NCBI GenBank assembly: GCA_039654915.1
Contig: CM077600.1
Location: 43,012,492-43,076,491, forward strand
Source of the DNA: Aquilaria yunnanensis
Taxonomy: Eukaryota; Streptophyta; Magnoliopsida; Malvales; Thymelaeaceae
DNA: 64,000 bases
Direction of reading: 5' to 3'
How positions within the stretch are numbered: the stretch's first letter is position 1; each line of letters starts with the position of its first letter. The notes beneath the pieces are model-generated. The model was not told the origin of the DNA, did no database searches, and saw nothing but the letters and a program-made list of their open reading frames with translations. Below, piece by piece: positions 34,415 through 46,890 of this stretch. Made by a program: the position numbers and the translations under genes.

Positions 34415-34745
34415 CCAGTTCGTTTCAACTTAAGTTAATTAACTCTAAAATGGTTTATTTTTATTCTTACATTTTTTTACTCGAAAATAATATTAATTAA
34501 CAGTCAATATTATGTAGCTACAACAATCCATTGAAAATAAAATTTTTGTAATCTTACTAAATTTTTATGAAATTTTCTAGTTTAAGGCATTAAAAAAGAA
34601 AAAATTATAAAAATTTAACATTATGAAATTTACTTTTAAATGGATTATTGTATCTACATATTATTAGTTTTCAAACAAAATTGGTTTCAAGCAAAAAAAC
34701 ATAAAAATAAAAATAAATCATTTGACTTACGAATTAGCTAATCCG
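34415..34745. mobile_element. MITE copy 2
   Basis: Same family as 31913-32245: CGTTTCAACTTAAGTTAATT at the left, a shared interior (TTTAAATGGATTATTG), and a right end ATTTGACTTACGAATTAGC that lacks about 9 bases present in copy 1. Ends approximate. Confidence 0.6.
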
Positions 34746-34978
34746 ATAATTCTTCCAACTAGAAACTAAAACATTAGACATGTAGCTGCCTCATTAATTA
34801 ATCTTTCCTTTCATTCATGAAAGTCTTTTTTTTATTAATAGTTAGAATAAAAAAACTAGTAGGGATAGGCGGAAAGAAATAGCAATGTAAAGGTGTGTGC
34901 CACAGACATACATTGGTGAGACACGACCAACTAAGCATAATGATTCACTACAAATTCATTTTAGTTTAACATGCTTGT

Positions 34979-35807
34979 GTTAACACATTATTTACACAAA
35001 CACTTTCTTAACAAATTACAAAAACCCTCTAAGTTGCCCATATTTACAGTTATATCCCATCTCACTTTTACACCGACCATTTTCACTTGATTTTTGGGTT
35101 GTCGTCGCCATCTTCACCTACCTAGTACTATGTCACTGCTACAATCGCAAAAGATAACTCATAAAAGCCAAACTCATTTATTAAGGGAGCGACATTCAAA
35201 GCGAATGAAGCTTTTAGGTGCTATTCAATGGCACATTTGTCACTGTCAAATGGATTGATGGCGAGGCAAAGAGAGGTGAGGAGGAGTTTCGATTAGAGGT
35301 TTCGATGATCGCCTCCCTAAAGCAATAAACTGTTCCCCATTGTAGCCTCGCCCAATTTCCCCATCAAACCCTTAGCTTTGCTAGTGAAGACCAATGATAG
35401 GAATGCTATAATTGATTTAATCACAAACTCGATCTCAATTGCATTTGGGTACTCGGCATCATTTCAACACCGTTCACGTCTTCCAATTGTCGGTCGTTTA
35501 TTTACCGGACAACGATTATGACTTAGACTCCATGACGACGAGCTTGTTCTTGGCCGGTTGTGACAAATAAATAGCACTGATTTGAGTATAAGTCCTTGAT
35601 GACCGGTTGGTTGGTTCGGGAAATCCGGGCAGTATGTGGATAAATTTTGAGGATAAAGAAAATTTGGAAATTAAAAGAGCATGGGGGGTAAATAGAGAAT
35701 GATCAGTGGGAGATAATTTGTTTGACCAATGGTATGACCATAAATTTAGGCAATTTGGTGGGTTTTTGGAATTTATTTGATAGTGTTGATGTAAATAACG
35801 CGTTAAC
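34979..35807. mobile_element. Probable MULE-like element, degenerate
   Basis: Inverted ends of about 80-100 bp: GTTAACACATTATTTACAC on the left, and GTTAACGCGTTATTTACAT as the reverse complement of the right end. Both continue into matching AAAAACCC..AA.TTGCC segments. No convincing 9-bp duplication found. The interior (35090-35690) is GC-richer, as captured DNA often is, but I recognise no gene. Confidence 0.5.
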
Positions 35808-35889
35808 CTAAATCAATTAACTAGAAATGAACTGGCCTTCAGATTCTTTATATCCAAAATAATAGATTGAACAAAGCTTGTTGTCGAGG

Positions 35890-38560
35890 TGTCAAAAACC
35901 AGAGTATCTCAAAGAGTTGCCAAAGGTTGAGCACAATTTGTTAAAATAGTAATATTGGGTAAGGCTAAGTTTTGGGGCAACATTTACCACCACTTGCACG
36001 GCTAGAAGCTCAGTTTCAAGGGCAGAAGTGCAGCCAAATAAGAGGTGTTCATCCTAAAGTCACGAAGAGCACTTGTTCTTATCCATAACCAAGCCACTAC
36101 ACCTAGACCTGACGAACACCTTCAAGCACCATCTATGACAAAGAACTGCAGCGAGATTACCTGTTAATGCCACCTATTAACACCCCATGTTTGGCATATT
36201 GGGTTGGCGTTTTTGGTTGTAAAGAAAGAAGATTGCCTCCTATAATCTCAAGGTGAATGAAGAGATTGGATAAAAGAATATCATCTGATGTAGAAAGACT
36301 GAACATTAAAAGCAATATTCTAGAAGACTGGCTCATTTTGCCTTAACCAATAGAAAGTTGAAGCAATAAAGTAAATCCAGCTTGAATGTTAACTAGAACA
36401 AAGGACCAAAAAGAAACAAGAGCCAAGCTTGAAAAGATAGAGTGGAAGTATACAAGGGGTTAACACATAATTTGCCCCAGATATCATTAGAGCCATGACA
36501 GCCATAAAAAAGTGAAGCAAAGATTCTTCTTGTGAATTGCATCTTAAACAGATGAGGATGAGCTGCTAGATTAATAGCTAAAGGAATAACATTAATGAGA
36601 TATTTTTAAAGAAAGGCCTTACATTTTTAAAGGTGGTCTAAACCCCATAACCACTTCACCACCTAGAAAAAATGGGTCATGAAAAAACCAATGCTACTAT
36701 AGTCCAAAATTATAAAGGAAAACTGAGGTTGTATAAATGATGAGCATATCCTTTCTTCGAGGTATAGTGGCAGAACAAGTCACTATGCTAGAAGGCTATG
36801 CCTGACCTAGTAAAAGGAGGTGATGGAGGAAGCTGTAAGATGAGTTCAGAATTTGAGCAGAGAATATAGAGAGAATAAGCTCCCTATTGCAAGCTTGATT
36901 GTCCCCAAAATCGAGATTTGCCACCTTGAGGTTCTTATGATTCTAGAATTATGGGGAAAGTGCTTTAAGGACATTTGGAAAAATGCCCAAAATCCAAGAA
37001 TTGTACCAAACCTAAATAGATTTCACATCCAACGTGATCCAGTCAAACATCATGTCCAAGGAGAGCGTGATCATATACCAATTCTCACCAAATTGGAAAG
37101 GAGTTGTTGTTAACGTTGACAAACCATATAGACTTTGTCTTGCCATATTTTGCAGTAAGTACTCTATGACAGGGTATTTGAATTGCTTGAAAAGTTTTAG
37201 CAAAAAGTGTTTAGTTGAAGAGGCGTATATCTTTGAAATCTAAACATCCTATATCTTTGGGTAATATCAAAATATTCTTATTTCTAAGATGACACATCTA
37301 TTCTCCTGGGCTCCTACCACCAAAATTTAATAAGCATGCTGGAAATCTTGTCAAATAGAGTAACTAGAACTTTGAAGAGAGACATGATGTAAACTGGCAC
37401 AGAAGTTAACATAGATTGAATAAACGTCAATTTTTCAGCACTATTTAACAACTCCTGTTTCCAGTTATCCAACCACTTCAAAATTTTGTCTAGAAGGAAT
37501 TGAAAGAAAGCAGATTTAGCCAAGTTCTGACAAATAGGAGCTCTTAGATAATTGAGGATTCTAGTGTTCACTTGAAATGGGAGAATGGTATATAACTCAT
37601 TGACCAAATCCAAGGCTGCCTTTCTAAATAATTGTGAATTATTCCATATTGTCAAAAGTGTTTCCTTTAAAGGGCAAATGAAGACCAAACATTCATTTAC
37701 AAAGATTAGGTGATTGATAGATGAAACAGTCCTACAAGCTCATAAACCCCTAGATAAATAGCTTGATAAAGATCCAGCACACAAAATGAAAAATGTATAA
37801 GGATAGTGGGTCACCTTCTCGCATGCCAGTTTATGGAGTAAATGAATTAATAATGAAATTGTTCACTAGAATCGAATTAAAAACTGTGGTAACACACTGC
37901 ATAATAAGGTTAACCCAAGAATCAGGGGAATACATATTACAAATGACCTTATTAAAAAATGACCACTAAAGCTTATCGTAGGCTTTACGAATGGCTAGCT
38001 TAATGACTACCTTATAACCATGAGGTCCACCCAAACAATAGTATGCTTAACGGCATGTAGGATTTTGTGGGCAATTATGATGTTGTCTTGAATGTTGCAA
38101 CCCATAATAAAGGCATTATAGTACTCAAAGACTAGAGAAGTCATGATTGAATTTTAATCAATTAACTAGAAATTTTGCAATAACTGTTATATAGAGTGTT
38201 GCACATATTTATATGATAGAAAATCTCCCACCTATTGGGGTTCTTTCAACTTCAGAATTAAAGTGGTGAAGGTGCGATTGATTTGTCTTAGGAGATAGCC
38301 ATAATTCAAGAAAGACATAATATCCTAGATATAGGGTTAACTATGATATTCTAATATCTTAAAAAAACCAGAGGATGAAGGCCATCCATTCTCGAAACTT
38401 TTAAACTTCCCAGATGAAAAATAGCTCGTTTAACATCTTCTTTAGAAAAACAACGTAAAAGAATTTCCATATAATGTTATGAGAGAGTTTTTGGAATGGA
38501 AGAACAAGAGTACTAATTAAGTTGTTCCACAATGCAGGGGGAAACAAAACGAGCAAACAC
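35890..38560 (-). pseudogene. Decayed L1-type LINE ORF2 (reverse transcriptase to RNase H)
   Basis: On the minus strand, plant L1-type RT blocks appear in order with many stops and frame changes. They are KRAIFHLGSLKVSRMDGLHP (about 38440), IRKAYDKL followed after a stop by WSFFNKV (about 37980), INLIMQCVTTVFNSIL-like text (about 37890), GMREGDPLS (about 37820), and a longer open piece at 37314-37688 with YLRAPICQ...ILKWLDNWK...LTFIQSMLTSVPVYIMS. Then come GCLDFKDIRLFN (about 37230) and RNase H-like pieces near 36100-35900. The FADD active-site box is not recognisable. Non-functional. Endonuclease and ORF1 not seen. Confidence 0.7.
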
Positions 38561-41128
38561 AATTGCTGCCTTTGTGTGCCCCCTTATCTTCTTCATTTTA
38601 TTATTATTACTTTTCATAAAGCCTCATAATCTTGTGAGCCTTCTCCAATAAACACAGTGATACCAAAAAATGAAAAAGGAAAAACAAAAGAAAAATGAAC
38701 AAGCATGTTGCTTCCCCTATAATTCATCTACAACTAGCAAGAAACTTGTTTCAAAACTTCATCTAAGAATTTGCATTGGACAAACAAGTGTTTAGTGATT
38801 TCCTCACGATGTTCACAAAACAACACAAATATGGTTAAATGAAAATCGCAAGCTTTCAAAACTAACATTAGCTTTAGGCAAAAAGAAAGTAAATTTTAAA
38901 ATATGAGAAGTTTTAAAAATAGGAGAATAAAATTAATAGACACCATGAAAATGCATAAGAGGCTAAAAATTTAAAAATGAATGTTGTTGGCTCTTGTTGG
39001 AACTTCAGAAGTATAAATGTGTGTTTTTACTTGATCTAAAAATTAAGCCCTAGTGGCTAATTTGTTAAGGGTACAAAAACTACACTGCAACATGAACTAC
39101 AATCTATTTGTCAGGATAGGATTCGCCCATGGGAAAAGGTAACTAAGTTGGTGAGCTTGACTTTTAACTATTGCAGGGACTAGTGATCTATTATTTGGGA
39201 TTTTATATGTCAAATAATTTGGAAAGGTCTTATATGCATCCTATATCATGTATGTCTACTTCTATAATTACTTTTCTATCTTTATTAAGAAAAAATCTCA
39301 ACCATGTCCTATCTTCCTCCTTTCAAAATACACGTAGAGATAGAACAAGCAGTCAACTAGAAGAATCACAAAAGTAAGGGAAGAATAAGTGAGTTAGAAA
39401 TAGTGACAAATTGAAAAATAAGACAATAGTTGAAGCTAATAGGCAGTCGATGAGCCAACAATGGAGACACATGTGGTGGCACTAGAGATGGAACAAGTCG
39501 GTAATGAGGAACAGTGAAAAGCGAGATCGATCCTCTGTGAATTTCTAGTCTTCAGAACAACAAGTAAGATCGACAGATGCAAGAGTGTATGACTTCTGAT
39601 GGTTTTCATCAGTAGGGAATAGGTGGGTTGAGCGGGGCGAAGGTGGGTGAAGCCTTGTGTTTCATGTAAAAAAGAAATAACAAAGATGATTTTTTGTCAA
39701 ACCCCTTTTTCTTCTTCATATATTTTTTCAAATGAATCCTTAATATTTTTTAGGTATGCATATGTGCACACACTAAAAAATACTTAATAGGAAAATTATA
39801 TCTATATCAAAATAATATGAGAAGAATTTTAATATAAAAGTATAACATGTATAATACGTAAAGATAATCGTATAAACATATAATTGCATATGTACAAAAG
39901 AACTTTTATATATAATTGAATATCTCAAAACTAGTTTTCATAATGAGTACATTAAATATATCAGTAATATATCTGATATCTCATTTATACACATGTTTCA
40001 CATTATTTGTAAATATCTTTTATTTTCTTTATACATCGAGTCCATGCATATATGTTATCCAATTTATATATTTTTTTAATTTGGGTAGGAAGAAAAATTT
40101 AACACATTCATACCTATTTTGTCTATAGGAGGTTGAAATTGTATATATTGCTAAAAATATATCTATGATCTCTTTTGTACATATATATGTCATATATTAT
40201 TTCTATAGATCAATCATTTTTTTCTACATCAAATTTTTATATATCTGATACCTAATTTATACATATTCTTAATTTTAGGAGGACATAAAATTTTATGTAT
40301 TTTATGTTATAAAATATAGTATTAGTATACAAATACATGTAAAGATAAGGGGTAGAGTGCTCGAGTAATTTCAACTTATACAACATAAGATCTTTTAACG
40401 AGTCAAGTGTCCAAAATAGGCAACTTGGCATTATGACTCATGAAAAGAGATGTCAGGCGAATTTATAACGAACTTCTCCAATTTTTCACCATAATTTCGA
40501 TTTTGGCCATTCAAGGAAAAGAATTGAAGGACAAAACATCCAAAAGCAAGAGATGATGTCATAACAACTCAGACACCAACCTAATAATCAAAATTAAAAA
40601 TTGCAATTTGAGGTCTAAAAGGAAACAACCTGAGGAAAAAAAAAAAAAGTACAAGAAGTTTGAAGTTTCAATTGTGGTGTGCTAATTAATGCGTTGTTGA
40701 TTTTGGACGGAGCTCCCTTCACAATCACCATGCGGCCGGCGGCCGGCGTACGTAAGAATGTCCGATTTTGCAAGTTCAATGGTACAAACTGCAAACCAGC
40801 ACAGGATATCAACCCCACACATCGTGACGTGAGTTTAATTTAAAAACTTGTGCGTGAAAAATGATTTGGTTGAGAGAACTCGGAGAGATACCAACTTTAA
40901 TACCTTATCATATTTTAAAAATATTAATATTCAACAATTAACAAATAAAAATACTCAAGTTATATTAAAAAAAGTCTCTCTTATAAAATACTCTCATCGG
41001 AAATTTTTTTTATAAATATTATTTTGGGTTGTCCCAAATATTTACAGTATGTTCTTATTTAGTAAATTATTTTATAATATTATCTTTCATACTATTATTT
41101 TAATGTTTGTTTCTTTATTTTCTATTTA

Positions 41129-41130
<2 letters not shown>
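38561..41130. other. AT-rich intergenic DNA with no supported gene
   Basis: Low-complexity AT-rich sequence. One minus-strand open frame at 40615-40818 (reading GLISCAGLQFVPLNLQNR) looks a little like a transit-peptide-type N-terminus. It lacks an upstream ATG in frame and continues into nothing recognisable. It covers a GC-rich palindromic patch at about 40733-40748. I do not call it a gene. Confidence 0.45.

Positions 41131-41170
<40 letters not shown>
41131..41170. repeat. (TAA)n microsatellite
   Basis: Thirteen uninterrupted TAA units in intergenic DNA. Confidence 0.95.
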
Positions 41171-41481
41171 CAAATTTAATTGATTTCTTAATATTAGCAC
41201 GCCAAACCCAGATATTAATACTATTTCGTGTCATCGGAGTGCTAGCTAATTGCAATTCCTTATATTAGAGAACCTACTTGAACTGAACTGAAACCCTAAC
41301 TTGAACCCAACTCAATCAACCCTCGAATGATGAGTGGGGGCTTTTCTTTCCCGGACTGGTACGAAGCCATTCATGCCCTTTACAGATATTTTTTTCGCCG
41401 CCGACCATGCAGTAAATCGTTGACCGAGGGCAACGGCTTTTATGTTTTTGGGCACAGTAGGGCTAATGCAATGATTTGGAA

Positions 41482-43143
41482 GGAAAATTCATAGTCGGCC
41501 CTCAAACTCGATCATAAAGGACATATAGCCCCTTAAATATGATTAGAACAAATAAGCCCTCAAACTTGCTGAGTCGGGAGTCGGGAGTCGGAACACTTAA
41601 CTTAAGCCCTTCCGTCAGCCTGCGTTACTAACATGCGGGTTTTCGTGAACGTTTCACAACGTTTTGGACCAAGAGTGCAAATAAGTTGTAACATATATAA
41701 TCCTCTTCAGTCTTCACATTAAAAAAAAAGGGAGTCTAACATCAAACGCTTAGCAACGCACTTTCAACACGTTCGGTCAAAATTATTCTTTTCTTTTCCC
41801 GTTGTCTCGTCCTTTTGAGCCTTCTTGTATCTCTTTTTATTAGTTTCATCAAGTTCATCCAGAATTTTGCCATCGACTGCCATAGCGGTGACCAGCAAAC
41901 AATCGTACTTGTCATCACTGTTGCTGGGTAAAGCAGAGAAGTTCTATGTTCTCCAAAATTTTTTAGAAATTTCCAGAAAAAACAAACATTTTAAACTTTG
42001 CAAGTCGAAAAAGGAGCAAAATAAAAAAGTTGTTTACTATTTCTCTCTCATTCTTTCATTAATGGCAACTGCTACTTCCAATTTCAACACTACCTACAGA
42101 GCGAGCCGCCCATTTGCGAGCGGTTGTGTTGGCATGCTTGGCTGGCGGCTTTGCATAGACTCGAGGAACAAATTAATACGATAAAAGGCTTTTGGAGATA
42201 ATTTGGGGATCTAGGACCAGGAGAGTGTAATTAATTTGCTGCAGAGCAATGGTCATTGAGCTTGTTGGTGAGCTGGGGGCAAATCCATGAGTGGGAGGCG
42301 AGGAATCTAGACGAGCGGTGCCACCGCTTGGTCAGGGTCACATGGTCGCAAGCACCATGCACTGAAGGAAGGGCTGCAAATTGAAGTGCTTTATTGGATT
42401 TTAACAGGAAGTGAGAGACACGAGAAATTTTATCTATGTATGTATACGCTTTCCATCAGTAGCTGGTCAAATTAATTGTCTGTAAAATCAAAATGGGTAA
42501 ATTGCTATATTTGCTTCTGATTATAAAAAAGGGGTAAATTGCTGCGTCTACTCAAAGTATTAATTGATATGTTTAATTCATTAAAATTTGCCAATCTCAT
42601 TTCTTTATATTCTACAAGTAACATCTGTGAACACGACTCATATCAGTATGTTTTTGCGAAACTGAAAACAAACTAATAAAATTCTGCCTAATTGGTAAAA
42701 CCAACTGGTCGTAAGCTTTCCTAGCCTAATCTAGGGTAACTGAAATTGAATTGTCCAAAAAAGTCGGCTTCCCGTCATGGACATTAAAAGATGAATAGAC
42801 CGAACAAGGCAATTTTGTGTTAGCCTTGTTGTTAACGCAGCCGTAGCTGACCATATTCCTCCAGCCGAGCCCACCAGAAGGAAGATGCCAAGGTAGTTGG
42901 TAAGAGGGAAGCTTGGGTTAAAATTGTTCATATCACAGGGATCATCCAAGTTGTGATTTATTAGCATTTTGGTCCAAAACATCATGAAATATTTAGGAAA
43001 ACTTGCATTTTGTAATGGAGGCTAGCTGTGGGCTTTAAGTATCCTGATTTAGCGAGTTTAAGGGTTTAAATGTACCGAGTCAACATTTGAGGGCTATATG
43101 TCTGTCTTGGTCGAGTTCGTGGGCTGATTAGAGATATTGCCCC
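41482..43143. mobile_element. Probable MULE-like element, about 1.66 kb, degenerate
   Basis: Inverted ends of about 120 bp share CCCTCAAACTCG/CCCACGAACTCG, GACATATAGCCC and AAACT(T/C)GCT stretches when the right end (43020-43143) is reverse-complemented. No clear 9-bp duplication. The interior has open frames (plus 41825-42184, minus 42731-42985) that I cannot identify. They may be captured fragments or chance. Confidence 0.5.
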
Positions 43144-43205
43144 AGATGAGGCTAGTTAAGAATGAGGGCTAACTCGGCATATGCAAAAGTTTAGGGAGGC
43201 AAAGT

Positions 43206-43827
43206 TAGGGTTGTAAACGAACCAAATGAACACAAATAAGCTATGTTTAAGTTTGTTCGTTTAACTTTTAACGAACACGAATAATAAATGAATACAATTT
43301 TTTTTTTTGTGTTCGTTTATTTATTAATAAATGAACACGAACAATTAAAACCGATGACTATCAACAATTTGAATTGGAGCGAGTCTAATAATGGCTAATA
43401 GGGCAATAGACGATAGTGAGAGAGATTATGAGTTAGGGCTATGAAGCTTGACTTAGTGCTGCAGCAGGTTCACAGTGTGAGGGAAATAATTAATTATGTT
43501 TAGGGAAACAAAGATAATTCTGTGTGTGTGGAGTAGATGGACACAAATGAAAATATAGGATATATAAAATATATATAATAGTAAATGTACAACTAATATA
43601 TAAATAAGCAAACAAATAGACATAAACGAACAAATAAATAAATAAATATAAACAAATAATAATTGAATAGTTCGTGAATGTGACCTTATTCGTATTCATT
43701 CGTTTAACTAATTGAACAGATAAATTTGTTCGTGTTTGTTCATTTAATTAAATAAACGAACATAAATAAACTCTTACCAAACGGTTCACAAACAATTCAC
43801 CGAATGCTTTGTTTGTTTACACCCCTA
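43206..43827. mobile_element. Probable hAT-like MITE
   Basis: Ends TAGGGTTGTAAAC on the left and TAGGGGTGTAAAC (reverse complement of the right end) resemble hAT-type MITE termini common in plants. The adjacent 8-mers AGGCAAAG and AGGTAGAG are similar but not identical. The interior is rich in AAATGAACA/TTCGTTTA motifs and an (AATA)n run near 43634-43648. Confidence 0.5.
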
Positions 43828-45468
43828 GGTAGAGTATCTGCAATAGAAGGCTAGGCAGAATATGAGTTTATACACTTTCGAGTTTAACGGGCATATCATG
43901 GAGTTAACGAACGGTGGTGCAAATGTAGATTTCTCAAAAAAAGGGGAGAAATTGTATATTAGGCTAAATCTCAAGATTGTCCAATTTTATAAACAGGTAG
44001 GGCTGATGTAAAATTTTGTCCACCGGCCGTGCACGGTTTCTTTACCAAGTAATACTGCCATAGCCACTTTTATTTGATCAATGCAATATAAAGATAGAAT
44101 AGTCAAGCAATTGTACATTGAAATTTATGTCAAAACAATTTTTATAGGTTAACATCCGAAATAACTTTCAAATAATTTGAATTCGACAATGGTATATTGT
44201 TCATAGTCGATGGCTTTCTCGTAAGTTAAACATGTGAGACACCTTTAAACGCCTAGAAAAGAAATACTCCGTGGCTTTCTCCATGGAGGCTGGGAAGGAT
44301 GATGGCGGGAATTATTCTTTAGTGAAGGATATTCCCTTTGCGAACGAATTTGCAATAACTTTTTTCACCAAACAAAAACTTAAAAAAAAAGGTCGGGCGT
44401 CTCGCGATATAGTATTTAATTTTACAATAACGTGCGTGTGTAGCAGTAGTGATGATAATCTCATGTTAGGTGTCAGTCACATCATTTATATTTTAGTTTA
44501 ATTAGAGTAATATATATTAGTGTTCAAGTTGATTTTGGATTGAAAGGACTACGGGTTTGAATTAGGTTCGGATGAGCTTACTTAAGTTTGGGTCATGATT
44601 TTATCTTGTACCAAACCAACTAATATCATGTTGTGTCAAGGGCAGATTTATGTTCAATAAAGCAGTATCCATAAACCTTACTTTTATTTAAAAAATGTAA
44701 ATGAAAACTGTATGAAATTAATTATGCATCTCACTTCAATTTTTTATTGGACCCCACTATTTCAAACAAAAATCTAGAAAGAAAAAAATAAATATATTAA
44801 TATTTTTACAAGAAATTGTTCAAACAAAAAAATAAGTCATTCTTCTTTTTTTTTTTTTTATCTTAAAATCATAACTTAAATGTAACATTAGCTCATGTAC
44901 TTTACTTAATCGTTTAGTTATCTCACAAATTATGAGTTAACCTATATTTATTAAACTTCATAAATCAAGATAAGCTCAAAATTGCAAATAAACTATTAAT
45001 CCCTAATAGAAGTGTCAATGTTGTTAAATAAATAAGTCATTTTCTATTTATTTTTTTTGTGAAATTATAAACCTTCTATGTTTGAATTATTTTATTCTAA
45101 AAAAATAGAAAAAGTATTATAAGCAATCCACCTTGAAAAGTGAGAGAATACCCTTTGATTTGTTTAAAAAATTAACTAAATATCTATTATTTTACCCATA
45201 AAAGTAAGAATACTATTTCTCTTTGAAATTCATTTTTAAAGTTTCTAAATAATTTTAAAGACATATTCAATTTAAATTTAAAATGTAAAGCACATATATT
45301 TAGTTACTATACAAGTACTTTATTTTGAAAAAAAAAAAAAATTTAATAACTTACTTTAAATTATAACTAAAGGTTGCTTAAAATAATATTGATTTCTTCA
45401 ATACAATTAGAAATTAATTGAAAGAAAATTTTATTTATATGGTCATATTTTTCTAATACTAAAAAATT
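43828..45468. other. AT-rich intergenic DNA, nothing supported
   Basis: One 76-codon plus frame at 44271-44501 (starting MAFSMEAGKDDGG) has no recognised domain. The rest is low-complexity AT-rich DNA. Confidence 0.5.
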
Positions 45469-45927
45469 GGGAAAGTTACAAAAACCCCCCTGTGGTTTAG
45501 TCAAACCTACAGTTTGTCCCCTCTATTTTGAGAAACCTAAAGTTTGCCCCTTATGTTTTTTATACTACTTGATAATAACTTCTGAAACTGTATTTAAACT
45601 ATACGATAATCATCTTCCAGTAATTTCAATTTGTCCAATATTTTTTTATAATTAATAGACATTTTAAACTATCAGTTTTTCTTTTCTGTAAATATACTTT
45701 CCCAGCTGTAATTATATATTAGTATTTTTTAAAGGTCAGTTGGCTGTGAAAAAAATATCAAAAATCTTGAAATTACTAGAGCATTATTACCATATAGTTT
45801 AAATACAGTTTTAGAAATTGTTATCAGGCAATATAAAAAAAATAGGGGGCAAAGTGTAGGTTTTTCAAAATAGAAGGGGCAAACTGTAGGTTTGACCAAA
45901 CCACAGGGGGGTTTTTGTAACTTTCCC
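45469..45927. mobile_element. Foldback MITE with long inverted repeats
   Basis: 459-bp palindromic element. The left arm begins GGGAAAGTTACAAAAACCCC and the right arm, reverse-complemented, begins with the same 20 bases. Similarity continues for well over 80 bp through GTCAAACCTACAGTTTG. The flanks TAAAAAATT (left) and TAAAAAAATT (right) look like a 9-bp duplication with one extra A. Probably Mutator-related from arm length. Non-coding. Confidence 0.8.
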
Positions 45928-46890
45928 TAAAAAAATTATAAGAGCATGGTTATAGGAGATATATTCTTTTTAGATAGTTGTTTTCTACTTTAAAACTTAG
46001 CTTTTGATCAATTCAAATTTTAGGACTGATTGTAAGTTAGGCTTATATATGAACCTTACTTTAAAAAATGCTCTAGATCCACCAATATCTCGTGTCGTAT
46101 TGTATCATCTTAGAATCGGGGAAAATGCAATTTTTTAAATTTTATTTTTAGTTTTTGATATTTTTAAGTAAAATATATAATTATTATGTTTAATTAAATG
46201 CTTGTATGACAATTTTTTTTTATATTTGAAAGATTTTGTATTTTTATTTCTTCTATACCCCTTAAAGTTATATTTTTATTTTATGAATATATATTTGTGT
46301 TTGAAAAATATAGATACATGTTATATGCACTTTAAATTCACACATTTGCAATAGTTGCTATGTTCTATATGTTTATATGTGTATATATAATATATATATA
46401 ATATATAACTAGTACATCTGAGACACAGCGATATGAGACTGGTATTATACTGTACCGCTAAAAAAATTGTATGAGATTTAAAACCTTGATTCGAGTTCAA
46501 TATAAGTTAGGACAATTTCAGTCTCTGGTGTCTTCATATCGAGTTATTCAAACCTCAAGTTAAATTCAAGTTCACTCATAAAATTTATTTGGGTTACAAT
46601 CATTTTAGGGTAGGGCTATTCAAGTTCAGGCAATTTCGGTTTAGGTTTTATTGGATTTCACTTAAATCAAGTTTATGTTCAAGTTAGCCTGAGTATAGTC
46701 AAACCAGGGTTATTGACTTTATTAAATTGGATCAAGTTGGGTTTGGATTTAGGTGAGCTAGTCGAGTATAATTTTGCCACTCGTAAATGACAGTAGTATT
46801 TAGTTTCACTGTTTTAAACAACTTGCAAAAATTACAAGAAAAATAATCAATTATAATGAATTATTTGAGCACTGAAATTTTAATTATTAC
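45928..46890. other. AT-rich intergenic DNA, nothing supported
   Basis: No gene-like reading frame and no clear repeat structure seen. Confidence 0.5.
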
